Positions 1-11,195 of a stretch of 64,000 bases of DNA are shown one piece after another. The notes under the pieces were generated by a model. It was not told where the DNA came from, did not search any database, and saw only the letters and a list, made by a program, of their open reading frames with translations. Source of the stretch: Streptomyces sp. CB01881 (GTDB lineage Bacteria; Actinomycetota; Actinomycetes; Streptomycetales; Streptomycetaceae); the NCBI RefSeq assembly GCF_002953255.1, contig NZ_CP026498.1, forward strand, positions 10,217,919 to 10,281,918. Reading direction: 5' to 3'. Position 1 is the first letter of the stretch; each line of letters starts with the position of its first letter. Position numbers and translations under genes: made by a program.

Positions 1-1874
<1,874 letters not shown>

Positions 1875-1878
<4 letters not shown>

Positions 1879-4800
1879 CCTCGGCCATCGAGGGCTACCG
1901 GCTGTCGACCCAGCAGCGCCACATCTGGGGTCTGCTCGCGGCGGGACGCCCGGAGAGCTACGCGGCCTGGTGCGCCGTCCGGGTGCAGGAGCCCTGCGAC
2001 CCCCGACAGCTGCGCGCCGCCCTGGAGCGGCTGGCGGCGCGCCACGAGATCCTGCGGACCGTGTTCCGCCGTCCGGCGGGTGTCGAGGTGCCGCTTCAGG
2101 TCATCTCCGACGACCGGACCGAGGTCGGCTTCGAGACCCACGACCTGCGCGAACTGCCCGCCGACGAGCAGCGGAAGCGGTACGCCGAACTGCGCGAGGC
2201 GTGGCCTGCCAGGCCCGTCGACCTGGAGCACGGCCCGGCGCTGTCGGCCGCCCTGGTGCTGATGACCGGCAAGCCGGGCGACACGGCGCAACTGCTGCTG
2301 CGGTTGCCGGCCGTCTGCGCGGACGAGGCCTCGTTGCGCGTTCTGGTGGGCGAGCTCGCCCAGGACGGCGAGCCGGACGACGAGCCGGACGACGGGCCGC
2401 TCCAGTACGCCGACTTCGCCCAGTGGCAGAACGACCTTCTCACCGCCGAGGAATTCGGGCTGGAGCGCGAGTACTGGCTCGGCCAGGACCCGGCCGGGCT
2501 GGTCGGGCCGGAGCTGCCGTTCTCCGGGCACAGTGCCGAGAAGGCGCTGTTTCGGCCGGCCGTCCTGCGCCGACAGCTGCAGGCCGAGCTCCGCACCGGC
2601 CTGCGCGAGCTGGCCTGGCAGCTCGGTGTGGAACCGTCCACCGTCGTGCTGGCCGTGTGGCGCCTGCTGCTGGAGCGGATAGCCACGGCGGCGGACTTCG
2701 CCGTCGGGGTGCGGTTCGACAACCGGGGGGCCGAGGAACTGCGGTCGGCCGTCGGTGCGTTCGTCAAGTACCTGCCCTCCAGTACGCGGTCGGGGTCGGA
2801 CGAGTCGCTGGCCGGCTTCGCCCGGCGGTTGCAGGACGAGCTGGACCGGATGGGCGAGGTCCAGGAGTACTTCGGCTGGGAGCAGATCGAGTCACGGCTG
2901 CCGCAGACCCGTTCGGGCGCCCTGTTCACCGCCGCCTTCGACTGGTCCGCTGTTGAACCGGTGCCGCGGGCCCGGACGTTCCAGCTCGATGAGGCCGACG
3001 CGGTGACCGAGCGGTTCGAGGTCAGGGTCGCCGCCCGCGACGACGGCGGTTCCCTGCGGCTCGACCTCTGGTACGACACCGGGGTGCTGTCGCCGGTGGA
3101 CGCCCGTCTGCTGTCCGGCCAGCTGCTCGCGGTGCTGCGCGCGGCCGTGGCGGACCCGGGCACCTCGCTGCGCGCGCTGGCCGTGGTGGACGCCGCACCG
3201 GAGGACGGCAGGCCGGCGGACCGGGTGCCCGCCACAGGCGGCCGGGGTACGGACGCGGTCCACGTCCAGGTGGCGGAGCAGGCCCGGCGGCACCCGCAGC
3301 GGGAGGCGGTCCGGGTCCTGGACCGGACGCTCAGCTACGCGGAGCTCGACGAAGGGGCCAACCGGCTGGCGCACCACCTGCGGAGCCTCGGGGCCGACGC
3401 GGATCGCCCGATCGGGCTCTGCCTGGACCGCTCGGTCGATTTCGTGGTCGGCCTGCTGGGGATCATGAAGGCCGGTGGTGCCTATCTGCCGCTGGATCCC
3501 GCCCTGCCGGCGGCGCGCCGTTCCGAGTTGCTGGGCCGGCGCCCGGATCGTGGTCACCTCGGCGGAGCACGCCGGGCCGGCTGCGCCGGACCGGGTCGTG
3601 GTCCGGCTGGACGCCGACCATGCGCTGATCGCTGCGCACAGTGCCGAGGAGCCCGCCGGCCGGGTCTCCGACGACCAGCTCGCGTATGCGATCTTCACGT
3701 CGGGTTCTACCGGGGTGCCGAAGGCGGTGGGGGTGTCCCATGGCAGTTTGGCGGGGTATGTGGCGGGGGTTGGTGCGCGGTTGGGGTTGCCGGGTGGTTC
3801 GCGGTATGCGGTGGTGTCGACGCTTGCGGCGGATTTGGGTCATACGGTGGTGTTCCCGGCGTTGTGTTCGGGGGGGACGTTGCATGTGGTGCCGTTGGAT
3901 GTGGCGGTTGATCCGGTGGCGTTGGCGGGTTATTTCGGGCGGTTCCCGGTGGATTGTCTGAAGGTGACGCCGTCGCATTTGCGGGCGTTGTTGGACGGGG
4001 GTGGGGCGGCGGGGGTGTTGCCGTCGGGTGTGTTGGTGCTGGGTGGTGAGGTGTCGGACTGGGAGTTGGTGGGGCGGGTCGGGGGGTTGGTGCCGTCGTG
4101 TCGGGTGGTGAATCACTATGGGCCGACGGAGACGACGGTGGGGGCGTTGTCGTTCGAGGTGGGGGGTTCGGTCGGGGGTGCGGGTTCGGTGCCGATCGGG
4201 TCGGCGTTGGGTTCGGCGCGGGTGTATGTGTTGGACGAGTGGTTGCGTCCGGTGCCGGTGTGGGCGTCGGGTGAGGTGTTTGTCGGGGGTGGGGGTGTGG
4301 CTCGGGGGTATTTGGGTCGGGCGGGGTTGACGGCGGAGCGTTTTGTGGCGGATCCGTTTGGTGGGCCGGGTGCGCGGATGTATCGGACGGGGGATCGGGC
4401 GCGTCGGTTGGCTGATGGTTCGCTGGTGTTCTTGGGGCGTGTGGATGATCAGGTGAAGGTGCGGGGGTTCCGGGTGGAGCCTGGTGAGGTGGAGGGGGTT
4501 CTGCGTCGTTGTGCGGGGGTGCGCGAGGTGGTGGTGGTGGCTCGTGCGGATGGTGCGGGTGTGGTGCGGTTGGTGGCGTTCGGGGTGTGGGGTGCGGGTG
4601 TGGGGGAGGGGGAGTTGAGGGCGCATTGTGCGGGGTTGTTGCCGGAGTACATGGTGCCGTCGGTGTTCGTGGGGTTGGAGCGGTTGCCGTTGACGGGCAA
4701 TGGCAAGGTGGACCGGCGGGCTTTGCCGGAGGTGGTGTTCGGGGGGGCGTCGGCGGTGTTCGAGGCTGCGCGGGGGCCGGTGGAGGTGGCTCTGGCCGGG

Positions 4801-6436
4801 GTGTGGGCCGGGGTGCTGGGGGTGGAGCGGGTTGGCCGGGATGATGATTTCTTTGCGTTGGGCGGGGATTCGATCCTGAGTATTCAGGTGGTGGCGCGGG
4901 CGGCGCGGGCGGGTCTTGCGTTGACTCCCAAGCTGATGTTCCGGTTCCCGACCATCGCCGAGCTGGCACCGCAGGTCCGGGCCGCCTCAGGTGCGGCCGT
5001 GGCGGACCAGGGCGTGGCGAGCGGCCCCGTGCCGCTGACCCCGATCCAGCGCTGGTTCCTGGAGGCGGAGCCGTCCTCTCCGCAGCACTACAACCAGGCG
5101 GTGCTTCTCGGGGCCCCGAGGCCGCTGGATCCGCGGGCGCTGGAGGAGGCCCTGCGCGTGGTGGTCACCCACCACGACGCGCTGCGGCTTCGTCTGCTGC
5201 GCGACGGTGACGGCGGCTGGTCGCTGGAGAACGCGGGCCTGGAGGCTCTGGACCGCCCGTTGTCGGCGACCGTGGACCTTTCCGAGGTGGCCGACGCGGA
5301 GCGGCCTGCGGCGATCGAGGCACTGGCGACGCGGGTGCAGACGGCCGTCGATCTGACCGCAGGCTGCGTGCTGCGCGCGGTCCGGTTCACCTTCGGCGGC
5401 GGCCAGGACCGACTGCTTCTGGTGGTCCACCACCTCGCGGTGGACGGCGTCTCCTGGCGGATTCTGCTCGACGACCTCGCCACCGCCTACGAGCAGGCGG
5501 CCGGCGGACTGCCGCCTGCCGGCCAAGACCACCGCCTTCCGCACCTGGGCCGAGCGACTGGAGCTCTACGCGCACTCGGAGGAGCCGCTGGCGGAACTCG
5601 GCTACTGGAAGGAGGCGTTGGGCGGAGCGGGCCTTGCCGTCCCGCGCGACGACGCCGGGCCGTCGGCCAACACCCACGGCAGCGCCGCGACGGTGACCAC
5701 CGTGCTCGGCGCCGAGGAGACCGAGGCCCTGCTGCGCCCGGCCGCCGCCGGCGTGGGCACGCTGGACACGCTGCTGACCGCCCTGGGCCGGACGATCGCG
5801 GACTGGACCGGCGAGCGGCGGGTGGTCCTGGACTTGGAGGGCCACGGCCGTGAGTCCCACTGGGACGACGTGGACGTCTCCCGGACGGTCGGCTGGTTCA
5901 CCAGTCAGTACCCGTTCGCTCTGGACGTTCCGGTGGGGGAGGACCCGGGGGCCACCCGCCGCAGGGTGCACGACCGGCTCGCGAACGTACCCGGCGGCGG
6001 CCTCGGCTACGGGCTGCTGCGCTACGGGCGGTCGGACGAGGCGGTGGAGGCAATACGCGCGCTCCCGGATCCGCAGGTCCGCTTCAACTACCTCGGCCAG
6101 GTCACGACCGCCCAGGACGCCGACGGCCCGTTCACCACGGCGTCGGAGAGCACCGGCCCCTCCGCCGACCCGGCAGGTACCCGGCGCCACCTGCTGGACG
6201 TCACCGCGGTCGTGGTGGGCGGGCGGCTGCAGGTGAGCTGGACCCACTGCCCGCAGACCCACCGGCAGGCGACGGTCCAGGCCCTGTCCGCGGCCTTCCT
6301 GGCGGAGCTCGACCAGCTGCGCGCGGGGGAGCGGGCGGCGGAGGCGTCCGGCCCGCGGCCGGAGGACTTCCCGCTGGCCCAGCTCGACCAGGCCCAGCTC
6401 GACGCGATCGCGGCCATGCTCGGCGACCAGGGCTGA
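1875..6436 (+). pseudogene. NRPS module C*-A-T-E, interrupted by two apparent frameshifts
   Basis: Three reading frames are needed: 1875 to about 3540, about 3540 to 5520, and about 5520 to 6436. Joined, they give a condensation-like domain without the HH motif (LPAVCADEAS where HHxxxDG is expected, bases 2304-2333), an adenylation domain (TSGSTG near 3700; NHYGPTE near 4110), a carrier domain (GGDSILS near 4865) and an epimerization domain (HHLAVDGVSW near 5430; FNYLGQV near 6090). By hand alignment the specificity residues read D-L-T-K-L-G-H-V-G, close to Asp codes. No thioesterase follows. The shifts fall within GC-rich strings and could be sequence errors or real inactivation; every domain is intact once joined, which favours error or very recent decay. 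Bases 3690-4935 have G/T-ending codons unlike both flanks. Confidence 0.85.
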
Positions 6437-6443
6437 CCAGGCC

Positions 6444-6482
6444 GACGGGCCGGGCCGGCGGGACTCGTCGGCCCGGCCCGTC
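6444..6482. terminator. Bidirectional hairpin between convergent genes
   Basis: A 13-bp perfect inverted repeat (6444-6456 with 6470-6482, loop 13 nt) sits between the NRPS stop and the stop of the minus-strand gene at 6490. No T-tract follows, as is usual in actinomycetes. Confidence 0.7.
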
Positions 6483-6489
6483 CCCGGGA

Positions 6490-7380
6490 TCAGGACGGCG
6501 CCCCCGGCCGCAGCTCACCGCTGCGTACCCGGGCGACGTCGCGCATGTACTGGTACCGCTCCGGGAGGATCGCGTGGCCGGCCCGCACACCGGCCGCCAA
6601 CGCGTTCATCCGTCGCTGGTCGGTTCCGGTCCAACGCAGCCCCAGCAGCTCCCGCAGCTCCGGCGTCAGGGTGCCCACGGTGACCAGCCGGGCAAGCCGC
6701 CCCAGCGTCTCACGCAGCGCCGGCCAGGCCGGGGCGAGCCGGGCGGGCAGGTCCGGGGGCCGCGGCGGGTGGCGTAGGGCGGTCAGCAGCGTCCGGGCGG
6801 TGGCGGTGTTCTCCAGCCGGTGGGTGACCATGTCCCGGAAGTACCTCCGGAACTCCTCGACGGTGGGCGGCATTTCCCGCTCGGGGACGAGCAGCACCCG
6901 GCCGAGTTGGCGCGACTCCGCGTAGAGCTGCCGTTGCTGGGCGAGGTCGAGCGGGCGCCCGAACAGCCGACGGGCGGTGACATACCGTTCGAAGAGGCTG
7001 CCGTTGACCCAGGCGTAGGCCGGGCCGTTGAGGGCGTGGTAAGCGCGCCCCTGCTCGTCGACGCCGTGGTAGGAGCGGTGCAGTTCCCGCAACCGGCGCC
7101 CCTCGGAGAGCGCCACGGGACCGCCGTAGATGTACTTGAGCATCGAGTTGCCCGTGCGCAGGGCGCGTCCCCAGGCGTCGGCGCGGAAGGCCGAGTGGTC
7201 GCCGACGGCCGCGCCGACCATCGGATGGGCCACTTGCAGGAGGAGTGCCGACGGGACGATCAGCAGCGACCGGTACTCACCGGCGATGTCCCACATCAGC
7301 GAGCCGGCGCCGAGCGGCTCCGGCCCGGGAGTGTGCCGCTGCTCGGTGCCACCCGTCTCCTGATGGTCCGTCGACGGCAT
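6490..7380 (-). CDS. MpaB-like oxygenase (DUF2236 family)
   Basis: A 296-residue protein that looks like the DUF2236 / ER-bound oxygenase MpaB family, which also contains the latex-clearing proteins; members bind heme or are predicted to. Typical family stretches are the GSLMWDIAGEYRSLL start, LLQVAHPMVGAAVGDHS with the conserved His (about residues 48-62), and the ALNGPAYAWVNGSLFERY block. No signal peptide or membrane span is clear. The gene converges on the NRPS and is divergent from the glycosyltransferase at 7609. Whether it belongs to the terpene cassette is unknown; MpaB itself cleaves a farnesyl side chain in mycophenolate biosynthesis, so a role in oxidative cleavage of a prenyl product is conceivable but only an inference. 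Confidence 0.75.
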   Translation of the reverse strand: MPSTDHQETGGTEQRHTPGPEPLGAGSLMWDIAGEYRSLLIVPSALLLQVAHPMVGAAVGDHSAFRADAWGRALRTGNSMLKYIYGGPVALSEGRRLRELHRSYHGVDEQGRAYHALNGPAYAWVNGSLFERYVTARRLFGRPLDLAQQRQLYAESRQLGRVLLVPEREMPPTVEEFRRYFRDMVTHRLENTATARTLLTALRHPPRPPDLPARLAPAWPALRETLGRLARLVTVGTLTPELRELLGLRWTGTDQRRMNALAAGVRAGHAILPERYQYMRDVARVRSGELRPGAPS

Positions 7381-7523
7381 GTCCGGGCTCTCCCGTCCGT
7401 AGGGTTTCAGGGGATTCTCACGAAACCTGATGGCAGGTCAACTTGTCTATCACGCGGGGCTTCGGAGCTGATCCGTCCTGTCGGCATCCGGGGCCGGGCG
7501 CGCGATGTCCCGCGAGCTCAACT

Positions 7524-7553
7524 ACAGTTTGTCGCAGCACAAGGACAGTTTGT
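7524..7553. promoter_or_regulatory. Direct repeat of ACAGTTTGT, 21-bp period
   Basis: ACAGTTTGT occurs at 7524-7532 and 7545-7553, 21 bp apart (two helical turns), upstream of the gene at 7609. The arrangement suits a regulator binding one face of the helix. No regulator is assigned. Confidence 0.45.
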
Positions 7554-7608
7554 GGTGTTGCGTGGGCGTCGTCCCCCGCGCACCTCCGGAAGGTCACGAG
7601 GTTGGATC

Positions 7609-8343
7609 ATGGTAGAGGTCGCGCCCAAGGTTGTCGTCGTCGTTCCCACTTACAATGAGCGGGATAACCTGCCCGTCCTCGCCGGCCGGCTCACCGACCT
7701 GCTGCCGAACCTGCATCTGCTGGTGGTGGACGACAATTCGCCCGACGGTACGGGCGAGGTTGCGGACAAGCTCGCGGCGGAGTCGCCGGACCGCGTGGGC
7801 GTGCTGCACCGCACCGAGAAGAACGGGCTCGGGCGCGCCTACATCGCCGGGATGACCCGGGCGTTGGCCGAGGGGGCGGACGTGGTGATCCAGATGGACG
7901 CGGATCTCTCGCACCCGGCGTCGGTGATGCCGGCCATGGTGGAGACCCTGCTGGGCACGGACGCCGCCGTGGTACTCGGCTCCCGTTACGTCGCCGGGGG
8001 CTCGACGGCGGCGGAGTGGCCCTGGCACCGCAAGGCGCTGTCGGCGTGGGCGAACATCTACGTCAACACGCTGTTGCGACTGGGGGTCCGGGACGCGACC
8101 GCGGGGTTCAAGGCCTGGCGGGCGGAGACGCTGCGGGCGATCGACCTGCCGTCGATCCGCAGCAACGGGTACTCCTTCCAGGTCGAGATGAACTTCCGCA
8201 CCGTCAGGCGCGGGATGAGGATCCTTGAGGTGCCGATCCGGTTCCAGGAGCGCGTCGAGGGCGCCTCCAAGATGAGCCTGGCCGTGCAGATCGAGTCGGC
8301 GTTGACGCCGTGGAGGCTGCTCGCGGGCCCCGGGAGGCGCTGA
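7609..8343 (+). CDS. Polyprenol-phosphate mannosyltransferase-like GT2 glycosyltransferase
   Basis: A 244-residue GT-A fold family 2 enzyme. The N-terminus VVVVPTYNERDNLPVL, the VVDDNSPDG motif and the DADLSHP (DxD) motif match dolichol/polyprenol monophosphomannose synthases. These transfer mannose from GDP-mannose to polyprenyl phosphate at the cytoplasmic face of the membrane. There is no C-terminal membrane domain, so this is the short catalytic form. ATG 7609 fits the N-terminus, although the ribosome site is weak. The gene stands alone, followed by a strong hairpin. It lies next to a cassette with trans- and cis-prenyltransferases, so it could glycosylate a cluster-made polyprenyl phosphate, but it could also be a housekeeping lipoglycan gene. 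Confidence 0.85.
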   Translation: MVEVAPKVVVVVPTYNERDNLPVLAGRLTDLLPNLHLLVVDDNSPDGTGEVADKLAAESPDRVGVLHRTEKNGLGRAYIAGMTRALAEGADVVIQMDADLSHPASVMPAMVETLLGTDAAVVLGSRYVAGGSTAAEWPWHRKALSAWANIYVNTLLRLGVRDATAGFKAWRAETLRAIDLPSIRSNGYSFQVEMNFRTVRRGMRILEVPIRFQERVEGASKMSLAVQIESALTPWRLLAGPGRR

Positions 8344-8362
8344 CACCCCGCCCCTTGACCCG

Positions 8363-8422
8363 GGGCCCGCCGTCGGACTCCTGCCTGCCTTCGGGTGGCC
8401 GGGGGAGGCCGACGGCGGGCCC
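8363..8422 (+). terminator. Strong hairpin terminator after the glycosyltransferase
   Basis: Perfect 14-bp inverted repeat (8363-8376 with 8409-8422) beginning about 20 bp after the stop codon at 8343. Confidence 0.75.
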
Positions 8423-8608
8423 TTCGCGGTTTCATCCCTCGTGAGGCCGGACCCCGCCCCCGCTGTCTCTGGGCGATATTCAGCCAGTTGATCAAGGCGT
8501 GACGCCAGGTGTGGTCCGCCACCTGTGACGTACATATGACGGCTGACCAGCTTGAAGCAGCGCCACTCGAGTTGGCCGAAAGTCATCTACTCGCTCATTG
8601 TGCCGAAG

Positions 8609-8645
8609 TTCGAGTGTTTACTCGAATGCGCGTGGGTGTAAACAC
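8609..8645. promoter_or_regulatory. Overlapping inverted repeats upstream of the terpene operon
   Basis: Two interlocked palindromes lie in the gene-free stretch 8344-8781. One is TTCGAGT-GTTT-ACTCGAA (8609-8626). The other is GTGTTTAC-N16-GTAAACAC (8614-8645). They lie about 140-170 bp upstream of the ATG at 8782 in locally AT-richer DNA. The pattern is typical of an operator for a dimeric repressor or activator. The rest of 8423-8781 shows no gene. Confidence 0.5.
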
Positions 8646-8781
8646 TGATGCGGCGGGGCCCACTACATGTGGCGAGGCCGGTCGAGGACCATTCGCGCAG
8701 CTCGCCCCAGCGGCGGCCTGTTCAGGACCACGTCCGCCGGCCGGGCCCCGAGGTAGCAGGACATGCGAAAACGGGGGAATC

Positions 8782-10026
8782 ATGGCAAGGCAGACCGTCG
8801 CCGTCATCGGCGCGGGAGTATCCGGTATGACGGCGGCTCACATCCTGCAGAGGAGCTTCGACGTCACCGTCTTCGAGGCCAAAGCGCGGCTGGGTGGAAA
8901 CGCCGACACCCGCATGGCGGGCCCGTTCCCGGCGGACCTGGGGTTCGTCGGCTTCAACGAGCTGGCCTACCCGAACCTGATGCGGCTCTTCGCGGAGCTC
9001 GGCGTCATGAGCAAGGAGGCCGTGCAGTCGGCCGATCTGATCTGCCGGGACTGCGAGTTCGCCCACATGGACGGCGACACCCTGGGTGCGGAGGGGCTGC
9101 CCCGCCGGCCGCGGGACGCCAGCGACGCCACCTGGCAGAAGTTCACCGAGGACCTGGTGCGCTTCGGCACCGAGCTGGCCGAACTCGCGGGCGGAGGCGA
9201 CGACGAGCTCACCCTCGGGCGGCTGCTGCGCGAGAGGTCCTACTCCGACTACTTCACCCGGCACCACCTCTACCCGAGGATCGGGCCGTGGTTCCTGCTG
9301 CACGCACGGGACCTCGACCGCATTCCGGCCCGCTTCCTCGCCGCGACCATGAGCCCGCTCGCCCGTCCCGAGGCCCGCGCGGCCTGGCGGGTGGTCGACG
9401 GGGGGAGCCGGACGTACGTCGAGCGGATCGCCGCCGGCCTGTCCTCCGTCCGGGTGGCGACACCGGTGCGGTCGGTCAGCCGCCGCGAGGGCGGGGTCGA
9501 GGTGCGCGACGGAGCCGACCGGGTGCACCACTTCGACAAGGCCGTTGTCGCGGTCCACCCGGCGCAGGCACTGCGGCTGCTCGACCGGCCGACGTCGGCC
9601 GAACGAGCCGTCCTCGGGGCCTTCGAGTACGCGAAGGTCGAGATGGTGCTGCACACCGACAGCAGCATCCTGCCGTCCGACAAGCTGTCAAGCGCACTGA
9701 TGATGGAGGTTTCCTGCGCCTCTCCGCGCCCGTTCTTCTCCGACTGCCATGTCGACGTGACCAAGTCGCAGCACCTCGATACGGATGTCCGCTACCTGAA
9801 GACCTTCAACCCCACCGACACGATCGACCCGGAGAAGCTGGTCGCGTACGAGACCTACGAAGTCCCGGTCTTCACCCGGGAGAGCGTCGCCGCGCAGCGG
9901 AGGCTGCCGGAGATCACCGATGACGTCATCGCATGGGCCGGTGCCTACCACGGCAACGGTTTTCACGAGGCGGGCTGCCACGCCGGCGTGATGGCGGCGG
10001 AGGCCCTCGGGGTGTCCTGGAGCTGA
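8782..10026 (+). CDS. FAD/NAD(P)-binding amine-oxidase-like oxidoreductase
   Basis: A 414-residue flavoprotein. The N-terminus has the dinucleotide-binding motif VIGAGVSGMTAA (GxGxxG), followed by the acidic residue of FEAKARLGG that contacts the ribose. The overall layout resembles the predicted NAD/FAD-binding proteins of the COG2907 kind, related to phytoene desaturases and amine oxidases. ATG 8782 follows GGGGGAAT. It is the first gene of an apparent operon (8782-15680) with prenyl synthase, P450, terpene synthase and methyltransferase, so it probably oxidises or desaturates the terpene product. The substrate is unknown. Confidence 0.8.
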   Translation: MARQTVAVIGAGVSGMTAAHILQRSFDVTVFEAKARLGGNADTRMAGPFPADLGFVGFNELAYPNLMRLFAELGVMSKEAVQSADLICRDCEFAHMDGDTLGAEGLPRRPRDASDATWQKFTEDLVRFGTELAELAGGGDDELTLGRLLRERSYSDYFTRHHLYPRIGPWFLLHARDLDRIPARFLAATMSPLARPEARAAWRVVDGGSRTYVERIAAGLSSVRVATPVRSVSRREGGVEVRDGADRVHHFDKAVVAVHPAQALRLLDRPTSAERAVLGAFEYAKVEMVLHTDSSILPSDKLSSALMMEVSCASPRPFFSDCHVDVTKSQHLDTDVRYLKTFNPTDTIDPEKLVAYETYEVPVFTRESVAAQRRLPEITDDVIAWAGAYHGNGFHEAGCHAGVMAAEALGVSWS

Positions 10027-10096
10027 GCCCGCGCTCCAGACGGGAATCGCGTTCCTGTCGAAAGATCCAGACCAGCCTGAAACGGACTAATTCGAC

Positions 10097-11167
10097 GTGA
10101 CAACTCTGGATGTCCCCCCCGTTCTCGATCCGTCCGGTATTCGTTCTGCGGTCGACGAGCTCCTCCACACATTCCTCGACGAGCAGGACAGCACTGCCAC
10201 CGGTCCCGAACTCCTCCTGTTCACCCGAACGTTGCGCGACCTGCTGGATGCCGGCGGCAAGCGGTTGAGGCCCGTCCTGTGCGTGACCGGATGGCAGGCG
10301 GTCAGCCATGAGCCTCCGCCGCCGGTGGTGATCCGGGCGGCGGCTTCGCTGGAGCTCTTCCACGTGTTCGCGCTGATACACGACGACATCATGGACAACT
10401 CCGCCACCCGCCGCGGCCGCCCCACCGCTCACCGCGTCCTCGCCGGCCTGAACCGGCACCATCCGCGAGCGGAGGCCCTGGGTGCCAACGCCGCAATCCT
10501 GCTCGGCGACCTCACCCTCGGGTGGTCGTACGACCTGCTGTACCGGGAGGGCTCCGCGGAGGACCGGGCCGCCATCCCCTGGGCCGTGCTCAACGCGATG
10601 CGCACCGAGACCCTGGTCGGCCAGTACCTCGACCTGCAGGCCACCGGACACCGGGTCCCGGATGTCGACGCCGTGTGGAGGGTCATCCGCTACAAGACCG
10701 CCAAGTACACCTTCGAGCGTCCGCTGCAGCTCGGTGCGATGATCGGCGGCGCCGACGACGGCCAGCTTCGGGCCCTGTCCGACTACGCCCTGCCGGTCGG
10801 CGAAGCCTTCCAGCTCCGGGACGACCTGCTCGGTGTCTTCGGGAACCCCGACCACACCGGCAAGCCGGCCTTGGACGACCTGCGCGAGGGCAAGCACACC
10901 GTCCTGGTCACCACCGCCTACGAGCTGGCGACTCCCGCTCAGGCCGGCCGCCTGGACGCGCACCTCGGTGACCCGGAGCTGAGCCACGAGGCCGCCGAGG
11001 AGGTCAGGGCCGTCCTCGTCGACACGGGCGCCGTGGGCGTGATCGAGCAGATGATCGCCGACCGGCGTCGGCGAGCGGTGGACAGCCTCGCCGCGGCCCC
11101 GCTGCACTCCTCCGCGAGGGCCGTCCTGGACAGCCTCGCGGCCGCCGCCACCACCCGCATCGCCTGA
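10097..11167 (+). CDS. trans-Polyprenyl diphosphate synthase (GGPP-synthase type)
   Basis: A 356-residue class I prenyltransferase. The first Asp-rich motif is DDIMD (residues 96-100) and the second begins DDLLG (242-246); the GGKRLRP substrate motif is also present. The enzyme condenses IPP with allylic diphosphates; length and motifs fit a geranylgeranyl or farnesyl diphosphate synthase of actinomycete terpene clusters. The start is GTG 10097. It lies 70 bp after the FAD gene and just upstream of the P450, so it probably makes the substrate for the terpene synthase at 12719. Chain length cannot be fixed by eye. Confidence 0.9.
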   Translation: MTTLDVPPVLDPSGIRSAVDELLHTFLDEQDSTATGPELLLFTRTLRDLLDAGGKRLRPVLCVTGWQAVSHEPPPPVVIRAAASLELFHVFALIHDDIMDNSATRRGRPTAHRVLAGLNRHHPRAEALGANAAILLGDLTLGWSYDLLYREGSAEDRAAIPWAVLNAMRTETLVGQYLDLQATGHRVPDVDAVWRVIRYKTAKYTFERPLQLGAMIGGADDGQLRALSDYALPVGEAFQLRDDLLGVFGNPDHTGKPALDDLREGKHTVLVTTAYELATPAQAGRLDAHLGDPELSHEAAEEVRAVLVDTGAVGVIEQMIADRRRRAVDSLAAAPLHSSARAVLDSLAAAATTRIA

Positions 11168-11195
11168 GAACAACCGAGTTCGAGGAACCGTGATC

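Noticed and set aside
3530..5525. Programmed frameshifting in the NRPS
   Set aside because: No slippery heptamer or downstream stimulator is evident, and two sites in one NRPS would be without precedent; error or decay is simpler.
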